From positions 2,480,001 to 2,544,000 of the forward strand of contig CM049986.1 of the NCBI GenBank assembly GCA_016630955.3: DNA of 64,000 nt, in the 5' to 3' direction. Below are positions 43,652-54,946 of the stretch, piece by piece; the stretch's first letter is position 1; each line of letters starts with the position of its first letter. The stretch comes from Didymella arachidicola. Lineage: Eukaryota; Ascomycota; Dothideomycetes; Pleosporales; Didymellaceae. The translations under genes were made by a program, and so were the position numbers. The notes under the pieces were generated by a model. That model saw only the letters and a program-made list of their open reading frames with translations. It made no database searches and was not told where the DNA came from.

Positions 43652-45349
43652 TCATGTGCGATGGTCTTGTTTAGCCTCCCGCATCAGCTGCCGAAGTCTG
43701 TAGCTTTCGTGGATGTCGCGCAAGAATACCTCTGTGCTTCGGCACCTGCTTACGTACGAATTCCTCCTCTCGCGATGCTCCATAGTCGAAGTATGCGGCA
43801 ATGTACGCGTGAGGTCGTTGAAAGACATTGACCATCCTGTATTTTGCGGCTCCACTGGACAAATCCTTGACAGTGGTTCGACGAGATCAGGGGGATCATC
43901 TAGCAGTGTACGGGCCACGGGTTGATTCCTACACGTCTTCGTTCTGATTGCCTCGCCCACTGCTGCTTGACCTTCGTCGGCGGTATCTTTCAGCTTTTCT
44001 TGTTGATTGAACACGTCAAGATGGTGTTCAATCTTTTCACCGCAACAGCTGTCTCGATCGACCAGTCGTGCTCTATTGGTGATCCACTTATCTTCTTGAC
44101 TTGACGGTATAGACTCCAAGCTATCTGTAAAGTTGTTGAGATTATAGTCTGATGTCATGGAACCTGGGTCGCTACGTTGGATCTCAAAACTTGGCTCGGC
44201 TATTGGATTGTAACGGCCACGCTGATCCGGCTGGGCTTCCGGCGCTCCAGCAGACTCGAATAAGGGCCTCAAGGTTGGCCCAGTAGTCACAGAACGCGGT
44301 AACGGAGTAGAGGAACTGGCCACGTGCAATCGATCGTGTGGCGACTCTCTGGTTATGTAGATGTTGGAAGAGTCGTGACGTTGCCGCTTCAGTGACTTGC
44401 TATGAAACTCAGGAGAGACTTCGGGGGCTGAACTGGGAGTAGAACATGGACTGAGGGGCCTTCGATAGTCGTCATCCTCATCAAATTGTGCTCTCGGACC
44501 AAAGTTGAAGTCTTTCCTGAACAAATTCTTAGGCCCTGGGTACTTCTCTCGCCACTTTCTCGCCAGATCCTTGATATAGTCTGGCACATCCTCCATACTC
44601 CTGATGACTTTCGTCGCCTTCTCTTGCTTCGTCTTTTCCTTTTGTTGCTCTTTTCGTCTTTGCTCAAGCCTTTCTTTAGCTTCCTGCGCATATCTCTCAT
44701 CTCGTCGAAAGGTCCCGGTCAAGTACGACACGGGAGGATGTCTGCGGACGTCTACACTCTCGGTTTTCGTGAAATAATGGTCCAGAACTTCGCAGCTGGG
44801 ACGCAGGGGTGGTGAAGCCGTCCAGGAGCGTAAGTTGAGCTTCTTAATTTTCCGTAGCGGTGGGTGTGAGCTCGTCTTTCCGGTTCCGTACGGATATGTC
44901 AAACTTGGGTGCCGGTACTTTGATGGAGGCTCAGCTGAGGATGAAGGCGGGCACGGCCGAAGATGAGCCACTGCAGGAGTAAGATCCGGCCTTGGAAGTT
45001 TGGTATCCCATGGTAGCACGTTACGTGCCAGATATCTGTCTGTCGGGGCTAACTGGTCTCCGACCGATGGGTTTTCGAGCTCCCATGCGACAACGCGACG
45101 GGCCATATCCACATCAAAGCCGCGCTGCAGACAGGAGACATACGTTTCTCTGCCCTTGTCGCCGAACTCTCCGCCTATAATCGGATGAATTGTATCATAT
45201 TTGCGTATCTCATGGTCATTCGGGCAAATTGGAGGGTTCGGACGAGATGGAGGGCTGTCTGGGCGGTCTTGGTTAGTATTGATCGGCGCGTAGGCGACCT
45301 TGTGATATTGAACTGATTTTGCGGTGTGTATCTTGTCTTCGGAGGTCAT
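43652..45349 (-). CDS. large disordered orphan protein
   Basis: Single-exon frame of 565 residues starting MTSEDKIHTAKSVQYHKVAY. The length with no in-frame stop and fungal-like codon use argue for a real gene. The N-terminal 120 residues look ordered and include HEIRKYDTIHPIIGGEFGDK, ETYVSCLQRGFDVDMARRVV and AWELENPSVGD. A highly charged helix follows at about 225-280 (RRDERYAQEAKERLEQRRKE..), probably a coiled coil, then a Ser/Pro-rich disordered region with basic clusters. The C-terminus again looks structured (SRCRSTEVFLRDIHESYRL). There is no signal peptide, membrane segment or known catalytic motif. I do not recognise the family. It may be lineage-restricted. Confidence 0.7.
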   Translation of the reverse strand: MTSEDKIHTAKSVQYHKVAYAPINTNQDRPDSPPSRPNPPICPNDHEIRKYDTIHPIIGGEFGDKGRETYVSCLQRGFDVDMARRVVAWELENPSVGDQLAPTDRYLARNVLPWDTKLPRPDLTPAVAHLRPCPPSSSAEPPSKYRHPSLTYPYGTGKTSSHPPLRKIKKLNLRSWTASPPLRPSCEVLDHYFTKTESVDVRRHPPVSYLTGTFRRDERYAQEAKERLEQRRKEQQKEKTKQEKATKVIRSMEDVPDYIKDLARKWREKYPGPKNLFRKDFNFGPRAQFDEDDDYRRPLSPCSTPSSAPEVSPEFHSKSLKRQRHDSSNIYITRESPHDRLHVASSSTPLPRSVTTGPTLRPLFESAGAPEAQPDQRGRYNPIAEPSFEIQRSDPGSMTSDYNLNNFTDSLESIPSSQEDKWITNRARLVDRDSCCGEKIEHHLDVFNQQEKLKDTADEGQAAVGEAIRTKTCRNQPVARTLLDDPPDLVEPLSRICPVEPQNTGWSMSFNDLTRTLPHTSTMEHRERRNSYVSRCRSTEVFLRDIHESYRLRQLMREAKQDHRT

Positions 45350-46584
45350 AACTTAAGGTGAGCTGTGAGAGCCAACAAGAGCCAGCACATGCAGTGGGCA
45401 GTCTGAAAGATTGATGTTCAGCTTACAGAGGGTTTGTCGTGACTTCCGGCCATTTTGTAGGCCTATACCAAAGCTGACGTATCTATGTCATGGCTCAATA
45501 TGAGATTGCAGAGCTCTGCGGCTACTCTGGAAGCTGAGCTAGCTGCGATCAGTATCAGCCAGGCCATGCCTTGCAGTTGCAGGCTTCTTGGCTGTCGAAT
45601 GTTTTGTCGATAGTTCACAGACCGTCGGGATGACAAGTATGAAGAACATTTGACAATCTAGACCGGTTCTTCGGTTGCTCGAGACCGCGTACCGTGCTAT
45701 AGCAAGCAGCTTGACAGATGCCCAGGCGTGACGAGCCGCAGTAGATTAACATCATAGCGGGTGAGCCGAAAGTTAAAGCTGGGTCCTAGGCCCCTTTGGA
45801 CACCTGAGTACTTTAATATAATCCATCGAAGTTCGACACCCGGTAAGACCTTGTGGACGTGGGGCTAGGGATAGGTACTAAAACTGCGCCTAGGAGTTAT
45901 TATCCGCCTTACGATTCACGATGCACACAACGAAGCTGTATAGCAGGTTCTGTAAGGCCGTAATAGGTCTTTTACGCTTTATGGGTATAAGACATTGATC
46001 TAATGCTTATGTGGACATCGATTTGCTCCAATTGCGCTGCTAAGTGGCTGCACGATGTTTTGCAGTACCGTGGTAACAGAGCGGGGTTTTGGCGAGAGCG
46101 TCGAACTCGCTGAGCGACCGCGATCGATCAATCTCCATGTCTGATGTATAAGGGCGTCATATGTCGCTGCGGATGTTGTGGAACGATCATCTCGAGGTGA
46201 TCTTTGGAACCTTTCATTCTGAGAGGAGGTTTACACTATCGTTGGTCAAGGGACGGCGCGTGACGATGACGGGCAGCATGCGGCATAGCTACGTCTGGGC
46301 GTGCCGAGACGAGTTCCAGCCTGATAATCGTGTATTGTGGGGTCGTGATTGTCGTGGTGTTGGTGTTTCGTCGACAGGCGGAATAACGTTGAGGTGACCG
46401 TTCACAGTGTCTGACGCAAGTGGGCAGAGGAAGGACGTACAAGCACAGCAAAGCAGGCGCAACAAAGCTCCATCCTGGACATGCCATTTGTTGCAGGGCA
46501 AAAAAGACTAAGCTAACTGCTCTGCAAGCTAGTAGATCAATGTAAGCGAATATCCTGTGACACCTTTCTTTCTACTATGCGATC
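45350..46584. other. intergenic, no gene seen
   Basis: Upstream region of the orphan gene and 3' flank of DOP1. A 78-codon plus-strand frame at 46161-46397 and overlapping antisense frames lack protein-like pattern. No RNA gene was found. Confidence 0.45.
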
Positions 46585-49500
46585 TCAAGCTGCAGCATCG
46601 CTCACAATACTGTCCCACACGCCTTTCCAATCCGGCTCACCGCCATAATACCTCGCCTCAAACGCGCCCATTGCCAGCCCGCCTAAGAATGGTCTAGCAA
46701 CTCTGTCCATCAGCTCACCCCTTGCCATGTCCAGAACCGCTGCGCCTTCTTCTACCTCTAGTGCTTTGATAAGAGGATCCAAGAACAGTCTCCTCTTTGG
46801 CTCCCCTGCCGCATCTTCACTAGGCACGACCGGCGCACCAAGTGACGCATCTGCCCGGCTCAAGACCTCGCTGATCTCGTCTGTCAAGCTTTGAAGTGCA
46901 GGGGCTTGCGCAGGCTTGTACACCGCATCGATGGTGTCGGTGAGGAAGAGCCACTCGATGAGCTGGAAGTCGTCTGGATCCAGCACGACAAGCTGATCTA
47001 AGAGCTTGCACGCCTGGACGATGCCGGCGTTGTTGTAGTGCTCCTTATTGGGCGCATCGGGAAGAAGGGACGACAGGGCATGGACAAGCTCGCCGTTAAT
47101 GATGGGCCAGACAGAGGCGAGATGAATAGGCGAAGTCTTGAGTGTCACGGACCGGAGCAGTATGAAGACGTCAGCACGGGTTGCGGATGATGGTGACGAT
47201 GCAGGGGTCGCGGTGAGGAGCTCTACGACCTTCTCAAGGACCTGCGATATGTTTGTTGTGAACGCATCTTCCGGACTGGCCAAGATGAGGAGTGAGATGC
47301 GGCGGAGAGTCGTCTGGGTCTTGCGATCGGCTTCTTGTCGTGCCGATGCAGCGCCTACGCCAAACATGATGCCGGCTGTTGTTGGTGCTGTCAATCGTGA
47401 CAAGAGTTCTGGTACACGGTCCTTGTCGGACTGTGCCCATTGCGACAGGACTGGTAGCCATGCATCTCGCAGGAGATTGACAGGCGTGTTGAAGAACTTC
47501 GAATCGTTGAAGGCATCGTATATGTCTTTCTTGAGCAGCTTACTTCCCTGTGCCACCTTCATTGATTGCAGGAGAAGATCTAGCGTGGTGGTAGACACAT
47601 TGTCCGGGAAGGATTTCGCTCGGAATGTAGGGCCGATGACTGATGTGGAGATGTCAGACACGACCTTCGTGACTCGGTCCGTGTCTGCAAGGATGACGGG
47701 CAGGTTCGGCACAACGGATGTAAGTATGGCCACGATGTCGGTGGCTCTCTGATGCGCATAAGCACTGTTTGTTGCCGGCGGCATCTTTGCATTCGATGTG
47801 GAATTGTCTACGTCTTGTGCGTAGCCCATGGGACGGGTCGTGAAGGTTGCGGTCAAAATTCGTGAGAAGATGTCCTGGATGAAAAATCAGGGGAATGACC
47901 AGCAACCTTTCATGGCACAACTTACCGCTAATTCGCGCCTCATCTTTCGCTGCTCACCAAACGTCGTATTGTCGACCTTTTGACCAATGACAGCGGTGAA
48001 TTCAAGCAGACTTGGCAGTATTTGTCGATGAGGTAGAGGATTCGCGAGCACGTCGCGCAGGAACAGTGTACAGTCTTGCCAAATTTCATCCATTGCGTCA
48101 TCCTCGAGCGACCGAGTGTACTCGACTAGGAATGTAACGAGGTCTGTGTCCGACAGGTCAGAGGTCAGAGTAGACTTGCGATTGATGTCCAGAGCGTTTG
48201 GGTCTGTGCGGCTGTACACAGCGTTGAAAATCGCAGGAATCGTCAGCTTCGGTCTTGAACCATTCAGTACATTGAGCAGACCCATGACAGCAGTCTCGTG
48301 AGCATCTCCATGGGGCGTCTGGGCCCAGGATACCACTAAGGTTTCGAGACATTCCAGTGCTTCGGCAGCAAAGAGGTGTTCCAGGAGGCGTCGTGCTCGG
48401 TTACGCATTCGTAAAGAGGTGTAGCTGAAGGATGACACTGAGGTAGGGTCCTGACGGTCTTGCGCAAACCCGCCCCACGACCAGATAGCGAAACATATGC
48501 GCACAGTATCTTGAAAACACAGTAGCACCGTGAGCCTGCTATTCGCTGTCGGCGTTCTTGTCTGATTGGTTTCTGGTGCGAAGACGCCGGATACTACGTT
48601 ACTGAAGAATCCTTGAGGGGCCTCTGGCGATTTGTTGGCGGATGCATGGGTCTCCTGTACCATCAAACGATCGTGCGCTTTCGCCAATATCTGCTCGAGG
48701 CCATTGATGAGAGAGATGAGTGTAGTCTCCGGAGATGTGCCAATCAGTGCCTCGCGTCGTGCGAATGTTAGCTTTAGCAGATCAAAATTATCGTTGATCT
48801 CCTTGCAAAGACATTCGACCAAAGGCAGCAAGTTCTGGAAGATAGTAGCGGAAAACATAGGTAGAACCTCGATCAAAAACTGTACCCAATCGTCGAGTAC
48901 GAGTCGACTTGATGGTGATGAAAATCCAAACTTCAGACACGCGATAAGCTGAGATGGAGGAGCTATAGGCGGCGGTGCGTGGTCTATAGAGTCTCTGTTC
49001 AACGCCAATGACAGCCGTGATCTCTGAGTGACATTTTGCAGCGGTCTCAACTCTTGTGGCTTCTCCTCTGGAGGCTCTATGAGACGTATCCGAAGCGCGG
49101 ATAGGATTGAACCGAGCAGAAGGCTCTGTAGAGAAGGTACAGCGGTTCTAAGTCGGATCATAAGCGGTACCTCCACCTCTAGATCCCTCAGAGTTGGAGC
49201 AAATGGGCTCTGGTAGATTTGCGAGATGATAGAGATGGCTACCCGATGCAGATCATGGATATGGGGCTCGTGGACTGCATTAGCAACACCACCCTGGATA
49301 GAAAGGGCGCTGAGACACTTCCTGATCAGCCACTCTTGGAGAAGTATTTGATTGGGCAATGTTCTGTCCCAAGTAGCAGCAGTCCTCGCTAGTGTTGTCC
49401 AAGTGAATTGCGAGGGACGCTTCAGAATGTGGAAAACATGTCCCAGGAAATACAGACAGTCTCTGGTATCATCGTCTGATCTTGTCACACGATCTTCTCT

Positions 49501-52349
49501 GAAGTTGTCATGTGGGTCCAGGTTCTCCAAGGCTTCAAGACATTGAAGGGACTGCAAGTGCACAGCGAGTATTTCAAAGACTTTGCTGAGAGTTGGAAGG
49601 TCGAGAAGCCAGCTCTTCATAAAGGTGGCATTCTCTGTGCCCTCCTCGTTGAGGGTGTCCATAAGGAGCAGCAATGGTCGAGTAAGCACCGAGTGGTAAG
49701 TCGCCGGCGATAAAGATGGCGCCGGCAAAGACATTCCACTGGGACGCCGTGTCACACTGCTTCGCTTCTCCGATTGCAGGCTGAGTTCGTGCATTGTGTG
49801 CGTCCAGAGAACTGCAAAGCGCCGACCACAGTCTGAAATCGGTGCTGCGCTAGAGTGCTGCTGGAGCTGCATTGCAATGATAGAAGAAATTGCTGCCTCG
49901 ACCAAGCGGTCCGATGGCGAGATGGAGTGCAATTGCAGCATACACAACGTAGCTTCGACGTGGTACTTTGGCATTGTCGGCGACAGGTAGTGCCACAGGG
50001 AAGCGACCAACAGGTAAAGAAGCTCAGACAGTTCCGATGCAGGGATGTAAGGCTGCGATGGACGCGCAACTTGAAGTGCAACAAGTATACCAGCAGCGGC
50101 ACTCAAGTGCGAAAATGGCAGGCTGGTGGCAGGTTCTGATCTTGAGAGTGAGTTCTGGAGAACAGAAGAGAAGTCGAAATCGTCAATAGCATCCAGATCT
50201 TGTGTCTTGACAGCAAGATTAGCAAGAATCTTAGCCGGTAGCTCTGGTGATTGCGACCACCCGTCTGTTCGAAGTGCAGTCAACGTCATAAGTGAGGCCT
50301 GTCGTAAAGCGGCACGGCCTACAACCCCAGGCTCAAAAAGACGGTCCGCTGACTCCAGCCCAGCTTGAGCGTCATCGTAGAAGGTTGCTATCTGCTCCAG
50401 CACTTTGGTTCTTGATGCACCGAGCTCAGTAGTAGATCGCTGTGTATTGGAAGCTGATCCAGCCTTCAACGCCTGGTCAGGTACAATTTGGACAAGGGAA
50501 TCAGTAATCTCGAGCGCTAGATCAATGACCTTGTCATCGATGGCTTTCGAGTTGTGATCCTGCGATATCTGACCCAATGAGCACAGGGAAGCGACAATCA
50601 TCAAGGGCATATGATGGAGCAGCATATCTTCCTCCTTGAGATTGAAACGCGCAAGGACAAATTTGGCCAGCCTCATCTGCTGCAAGGCCTCTTGCTTCGA
50701 TCTGGACCCGTCCAGAGATGAGGTGACCAGCTGAGTAAGCTTGCCCCAGATCAGCCCGCTGTCAACACCATCAAAGAATGCGCTGGCGCTTCTCATGACT
50801 TCATCAACTTGCTCTCTGGTGGCGTGCTCGCTGTAAGTCTGCACGCTCTGAAGCGCAGGCAAGAATAGCTCGGGAACAATCAAGCCACCAACCTCCCAAC
50901 GGTCCATAAGGGACAGGCAGACTCGAAAAGGTCTCGCGCGCTCGGCCGGCTGTATGACATCTCGTTTGATCATCTTCAGTACGCTGGTCGTCAATGCAGC
51001 GAGACCGTAGCGGGAAAAATAGGCAGCGTGTACTGTAGAAGGGTCCACTGATGTGTTGTGACGCTCCCGAGTGGGCGACTCGGTACCTTCCACACCTTCA
51101 GCACTGGAAGGGTCCGGTCCAAGAAACCATGCCCACAGTCTTCGATTCAGACTCATATCCCTGCGAGACACTACACCGGCGGCAGCAGCTACGAGGCGCT
51201 CGAGGTCCGTCTTGCTTATGCGTTGCTGTAAAACGGGAGAATTGAGCGGCAGGTGACTAACGATCAGGTCCAAAAAGCCCCTCTGAATCAGAAGCTGTGG
51301 GTCTGATAACCCTGATTCAAAGCATCGAATCAAAAGGCCTGGTTCTGGGTGTACAGCTGCCTCAGCTTCCAGAGGTAGACTCGTACTCTGTGCTCCGCTG
51401 TTGGATGCTGGGAGACCGAATTTAGGAAGTCGACGTATTAGGAAAGCAAGTGCGCCTTGTCTCCTTGAGGCGTTAGTTATGCTGGCAAGGAAGAAGCACT
51501 GCCAGAAATGGGAGGCATGGCCGTTGTTGCCCTTCGAGTCTGCCATGTCGTTTGTCTGGTCTTGCACAGCTCTTCTCAATTTGTCGAGTGCTGACACCAT
51601 TCGTTCGAAGTCTTCACTCGTCTCATCTTCGAGGCCTGGTAGTAGAGAAAGTATGATAGCTTTGAGAGCCGGCCGCAGCGAAGCGCCATCGAGTTTCAGG
51701 ATGTTGTCTTCGAAGACAGAGAGGAAGAGCGGGCGCACTGACAGCGAGGCGAAGGATAGAGTCGTGGCGAGGCCTGGCAGGTAGAGAGTGAGGTCACGGG
51801 CAAGAGCATCTTCCTGGGCCGTTGGTCAGCATCTGCCGGCCTCGGTGCTGAACATGTGCATACTCCAATCGTCGAGAAGATGTAGGCATAGACCTCAAGG
51901 ACTTTCTGGTGGACACCTGAGGGTAATGCTGGATTCAAGCACTGCGCTAATCGCAGTGCGACTGTTTCGCTATGGGGGATGATAGGTGTCTCGGAAGGGT
52001 GCGCTTGCAAGGCCTACACACATTCTCGAATAAGTGCACTGTCATTATAGAGTATCGAGGAGCAATTGACCTTCAGCAGGCGCCCCAGGAAAGAGATGTA
52101 GTCTGCCCATTCCTGCTGCGCCGTGTCCCAGAGGGCGAGCGTCCGTTCGACGCCGAGTGCATATCGCCGGAAGGATTTATCCTTCTTGTACAGAGCTGGC
52201 AACTAAGTCAGCCTGTCTTGCGAGACCACAGGCAGTCTCTGTCGTGTACCATCTTCTGCGGCGCTGCGCGTTGCTCGTGGTGCTGGCGAGGAGCGCCCCG
52301 AGCCTGGTGGAGAGAACAACTGCAGGTTAGCAGCAGAATCAGCGGCCAT
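46585..52349 (-). CDS. DOP1: DOP1/Dopey leucine-zipper-like trafficking protein
   Basis: Five exons: 52250-52349, 52071-52195, 51864-52013, 47926-51813 and 46585-47874. They encode 1850 residues with all phases closed. The Dopey N-terminal domain is assembled across three introns: ALYKKDKSFRRYALGVERTL, EWADYISFLGRLLK-ALQAHP, LAQCLNPALPSGVHQKVLEV, YAYIFSTIG-EDALARDLTL and YLPGLATTLSFASLSVR, then LRPALKAIILSLLPGLEDET. The remainder is a long helical repeat protein. The last 420 residues form the conserved C-terminal part (FSRILTATFTTRPMGYAQ). In yeast and Aspergillus (DopA), it works with the Mon2 Arf-GEF-like protein in endosome-to-Golgi traffic and in cell morphology. Length matches fungal family members of about 1700-1900 residues. 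Confidence 0.94.
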
Positions 52350-52717
52350 GCTGAGTTTGGCAAGAGGTCAAATGTCCGTTCAGCTCGCTGTCTGCACGGG
52401 ACATGTCGCAGCAAGATTTGTGTATAGTTGCTGGTTGCCTACTGCCGTGCGTTGAGCTTCAAGGACACGAACACGAAGCAGCACGATCGGCGAATGTGAA
52501 ACAAAAGCGCCGACATTTCGTCATTCACCTGCGCATGGATGCAGAAGGAGCGACCCGGACTCGAACATCAGTAGCCGCGCGCAGAGCCTCCTTTATGACT
52601 TGACAGAACTTCTTGATGGACTTGATGGCCCCGCGCGCTCGCCATGGACCATGACTCCTCGGTAGAATGCTCCCGCGACCGTGAACGCCTGTAGACGCAG
52701 CTAACCATCGTCAGGCC
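52350..52717. other. divergent promoter, DOP1 and PY protein
   Basis: Shared upstream region of two divergent genes. A tRNA-like fragment near 52550-52580 was examined and rejected. No other feature was seen. Confidence 0.5.
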
Positions 52718-53050
52718 ATGCAAGGCCACCAGCCCCCTCATCATGGCCATCATCACGACCATGTAGATGCCGAATCTCCTCCCATAGAGCCACCGCCATC
52801 CTACGAAGATGCTACACAATCCTCCGCTTCGCCTCTCCTAGCGGGCCCGCCTCCAGACTACGGAGCCTTTCGAGCCTACGTCGACCCAGATGAGTCCTCT
52901 GAGGCCACCACTGAGGGCGACGATACCGAGCAGTATCTGCCGGAACGAATAGGCCAGCTTTTTGTCATCATGATACTCATCGGCATCTTCTACCTCTTCT
53001 GGAGCATCGTCCTCCAGCCTGATCTGGATGACTTGCCTGGCTACCTCTGA
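52718..53050 (+). CDS. small single-pass membrane protein with PY motif
   Basis: Single exon, 110 residues. The N-terminus is a His/Pro-rich tract (HQPPHHGHHHDH). It is followed by EPPPSYEDA, a PPxY motif of the kind bound by WW domains of Rsp5/Nedd4 ubiquitin ligases, and a second proline patch, GPPPDYGAF. An acidic segment follows. One C-terminal hydrophobic stretch (IGQLFVIMILIGIFYLFWSI) fits a membrane anchor, leaving a short tail (LQPDLDDLPGYL). The layout resembles tail-anchored or type II Rsp5 adaptors that recruit the ligase to endosomal membranes. That role is inferred from motif and topology, not from a recognised family. It is divergent from DOP1, also a trafficking gene. Confidence 0.75.
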   Translation: MQGHQPPHHGHHHDHVDAESPPIEPPPSYEDATQSSASPLLAGPPPDYGAFRAYVDPDESSEATTEGDDTEQYLPERIGQLFVIMILIGIFYLFWSIVLQPDLDDLPGYL

Positions 53051-54946
53051 GGACGACCTTACACCATGCGTCCAGCAAGAGAGGTACCCATCTACTTCTC
53101 GCCGATATCATTGACGAGACATAGAGCTCGATGTGCTCGGTATAGTGCCTCGATGACCTCTCGACGACCTCCGCAGGTCAATACAAAGAACTCATTGAGA
53201 GCTGGCTATCCTTTGCTGCATGTTGTCTCCTGGACTGGTCAGTGATATCAGCTGGAGGCCGTCAGGTCCCTTATCACGTTGACGTTGGCTAGTACGAGAA
53301 GGACAGTAGGTGTCAAATGTAGGTGCATAGAGGGCAAGTAAGGGCCGGCAACGTGCCTATCTGGAAGATACCAAAACCTAGCAATCGTAAAAAGCCAGCA
53401 AATGTTACGGATATTACATACGTATGTCCGAGGAATACTATCCAAGAAACCTGATCAGCATTCGTGCATGGCGCAGCGACTAGTGTTCTTCGACTGCGCA
53501 GGCGCAGCACAGCGCATCAGCACATCTTAACGCGCAGATGCACCATCGACTGCTTGCAAATACGAACTTTACCTGCGGCTACCTTTCCTGATCAAACTAT
53601 CGTTTACGCGGATTGTTGCAGCATGTCGACATGAGCATAGCTTTGTCATCACCAACATCGGCCAACATCTACCACCGAGCGCTTACTGTACACCCTGCAG
53701 GCTTGTTCAGCATGCATTCATTGGTAGTCAGCCCTACCAAGTTGAGCTTCTCCAGCATCCAGCAGTTGCTTGCGGAGGGGTCCCGGTTGTAGCGGCATGT
53801 CAGACGCGCGACTGGCGTTGGTGTCTTTAGCTCGCGCCTACAACACCTCGTGGCCTTCATTGCGATCAAAGAAACGCTCCAAGTTCTTGGCTCCTCTGGG
53901 TTCACCAAAAGCTTGTAATGACGATCTCATCCCCGCTCTGAGGCTGCTTTGCAACACCGCAGCTCCCGTCGCCGCTGTGTCGATCTCGGCCTCCCCGAGC
54001 TGAGATTTGCAGTGCTCACAAGCCCGACTCAAACCTTCTTGCTGCCAACAGGCGGATTGACCAGCAGCCCGGCACTACTTTCCACGTTCATTTTCGCGGC
54101 AGTACGCGCCATCCCGTAGGCTGAAAGCGATCCATGCCCACCGCTTTCAGCGAAACGATTACGATGGTCGCCGTTTTGGGCGCTTGCTTAGCACTGCTAC
54201 CCTTTGCAAAAATGATACGTCGTGCCGGCTTCCATCGCATCTGTGTATCTCTGGGCTAGTGACCAAAAAGTCCTTAGCTACAATAGTAAATCCACTTAGC
54301 TGAATTTCATCTAGTGCTGTGGCTATGGTGAGTTTCGCTGGTGTTCTGTTCGAGCTGTAGAGCTATTGGGTAACTAGTCGTCACTACACCGCAAATGCAA
54401 CACTCTGAGTACAATCATTCGCCCCGGCGTCTGCAAAAAGTCACTACGATGTCATCTTCAGTGGCTTATCAGATCCTATGATGCATAGTCTGCATTTAAC
54501 TGTCGGCGCAGACCGACGCAAGCCAGCTGAACCGGATACATTTCCGCCCCGATCTCACCACTACCTCAACTCAACCCGGTACACTGTGGCTTGCTGCGTT
54601 TAAATTACTAAACAAGAGTACCTTGCCGGGTAGCCAAACTCTAGTTGCAGCAAACGAGACATTAAGAGAGAGTAACGCAGCTACGGATCCGAGCCGGATC
54701 CGATATTCATAGCTATGATAGTGCTACACCAGAATCACACAGACTTTATGCCGCGGAAGAGCAGTCGAAGAGCGGGCAAGCGTTGTTCTAGGAAAGATTT
54801 GCTCGCGCACATTATGCTATGTCTAACGAGGGTATTACAACAATGGAAAACTTTACAGACAAACAAATCCCTGCCGTCATCGTCACACACCTATCTCAGT
54901 CAGCAACCTCTTCAACGCTTGCCACAACTCTTCCAGTCTACAGCTG
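53051..54946. other. gene-poor region
   Basis: 3' flank of the PY protein and of the secreted protein gene (-). Overlapping frames at 53669-54032 on both strands are open, but neither has family features. No tRNA, repeat or transposon motif was found. Confidence 0.45.

Noticed and set aside
52548..52580. GTTCGAGTCC-like T-arm sequence on the minus strand
   Set aside because: The flanking bases do not form a T stem, and no D or anticodon arm can be found upstream. A chance match.
53669..54032. Small overlapping frames on both strands
   Set aside because: Both strands are open over the same bases, with no motif, splice evidence or codon-usage preference to choose either.
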